NCBI RefSeq assembly: GCF_035594125.1
Contig: NC_087171.1
Coordinates: 16,100,767-16,164,766 of the forward strand
From: Scylla paramamosain
Taxonomy: Eukaryota > Arthropoda > Malacostraca > Decapoda > Portunidae
Length of the DNA: 64,000 nt
Reading direction: 5' to 3'
This document shows positions 63,718-64,000 of the stretch, piece by piece; positions within the stretch are counted from its first letter, which is position 1, and each line of letters opens with the position of its first letter. The notes beneath the pieces are model-generated. The model saw only the letters and a program-made list of their open reading frames with translations. It ran no database searches and was not told where the DNA came from. A program made the translations under genes and the position numbers.

Positions 63718-64000
63718 TCTTGAGTGAGTTAAGCGTCAAAAACACAAAGAGATGTAGAAAACAATACCTCTGTCGGAAAAAAAAGGGAGGTTTATGAAAG
63801 ATGGGTCCAGGAATAACACCATTGTTCTCTTGTTTTCCCTTCCATCCCTTCTCTTCTCATTTCTCTTTCTAGCCCCTTTCTTCCTTCCCACTTTCATTCA
63901 TCTTTTTTCTTGCTTTCCTTTCATTCAACCAGTTACTGACATCATTCTTCAGGCGAGAAGGAAAGGGAAGGAAACAAAGTGCAAGTTTATTCATCAAGTT

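Overview
The window is eukaryotic, non-coding-dominated nuclear DNA, most likely from a decapod crustacean and probably a crab. Two things point there. The sequence is packed with long, nearly perfect di- and trinucleotide microsatellites, about a tenth of the 64 kb when I add up the arrays listed. It also carries a dead non-LTR retrotransposon whose reverse-transcriptase and C-terminal tail motifs match the jockey-like LINE proteins common in decapod genomes. No bacterial, phage, organellar, rRNA, tRNA or CRISPR signal was seen. No protein-coding gene could be identified with confidence. The window is best read as intergenic and/or large-intron DNA with a few candidate exons.

Layout. 1-9.3 kb: GA/CT, AT, ATT/ATC and GT/CA arrays; two TTAACCCT-type repeat starts (1746, 3149); an ATG-less open frame at 3831-4145. 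9.3-14.6 kb: the best exon-like sequence on the plus strand (9354-9393, 9450-9497, 10008-10194, 12787-12878) and a small acidic open frame (10847-10984). 14.6-24 kb: compound CA/CT/GT arrays, an RTE-LINE-like 3' fragment (17936-18060) and an internally deleted jockey-type LINE fossil (18960-19425). 24-38 kb: a 32-bp direct repeat, a hairpin MITE-like element with terminal inverted repeats (26323-26536), a plausible minus-strand terminal exon (29158-29286), and large AT/GATA arrays. 38-46 kb: a well-defined 471-bp Tigger/pogo-type non-autonomous transposon (38050-38520) with perfect 25-bp terminal inverted repeats, TA target duplication and a truncated transposase start; then a symmetric (CTA)17(CTG)23(CTA)16 array. 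46-64 kb: a 161-bp-period duplication (47888-48186), an unidentified minus-strand ORF (49310-49816), a plausible minus-strand terminal exon (54457-54636), more compound arrays, and a 40-nt hairpin (63678-63717).

The candidate exons do not assemble into one gene and no pathway can be inferred. Almost every long open frame in the window is a read-through of a microsatellite and is not annotated as a gene. The strongest new observations are structural: the Tigger-type element and the open frame it appears to interrupt, the MITE-like element, complementary microsatellites arranged as long inverted repeats, and nested trinucleotide arrays. I found no convincing evidence of a previously undescribed functional system.
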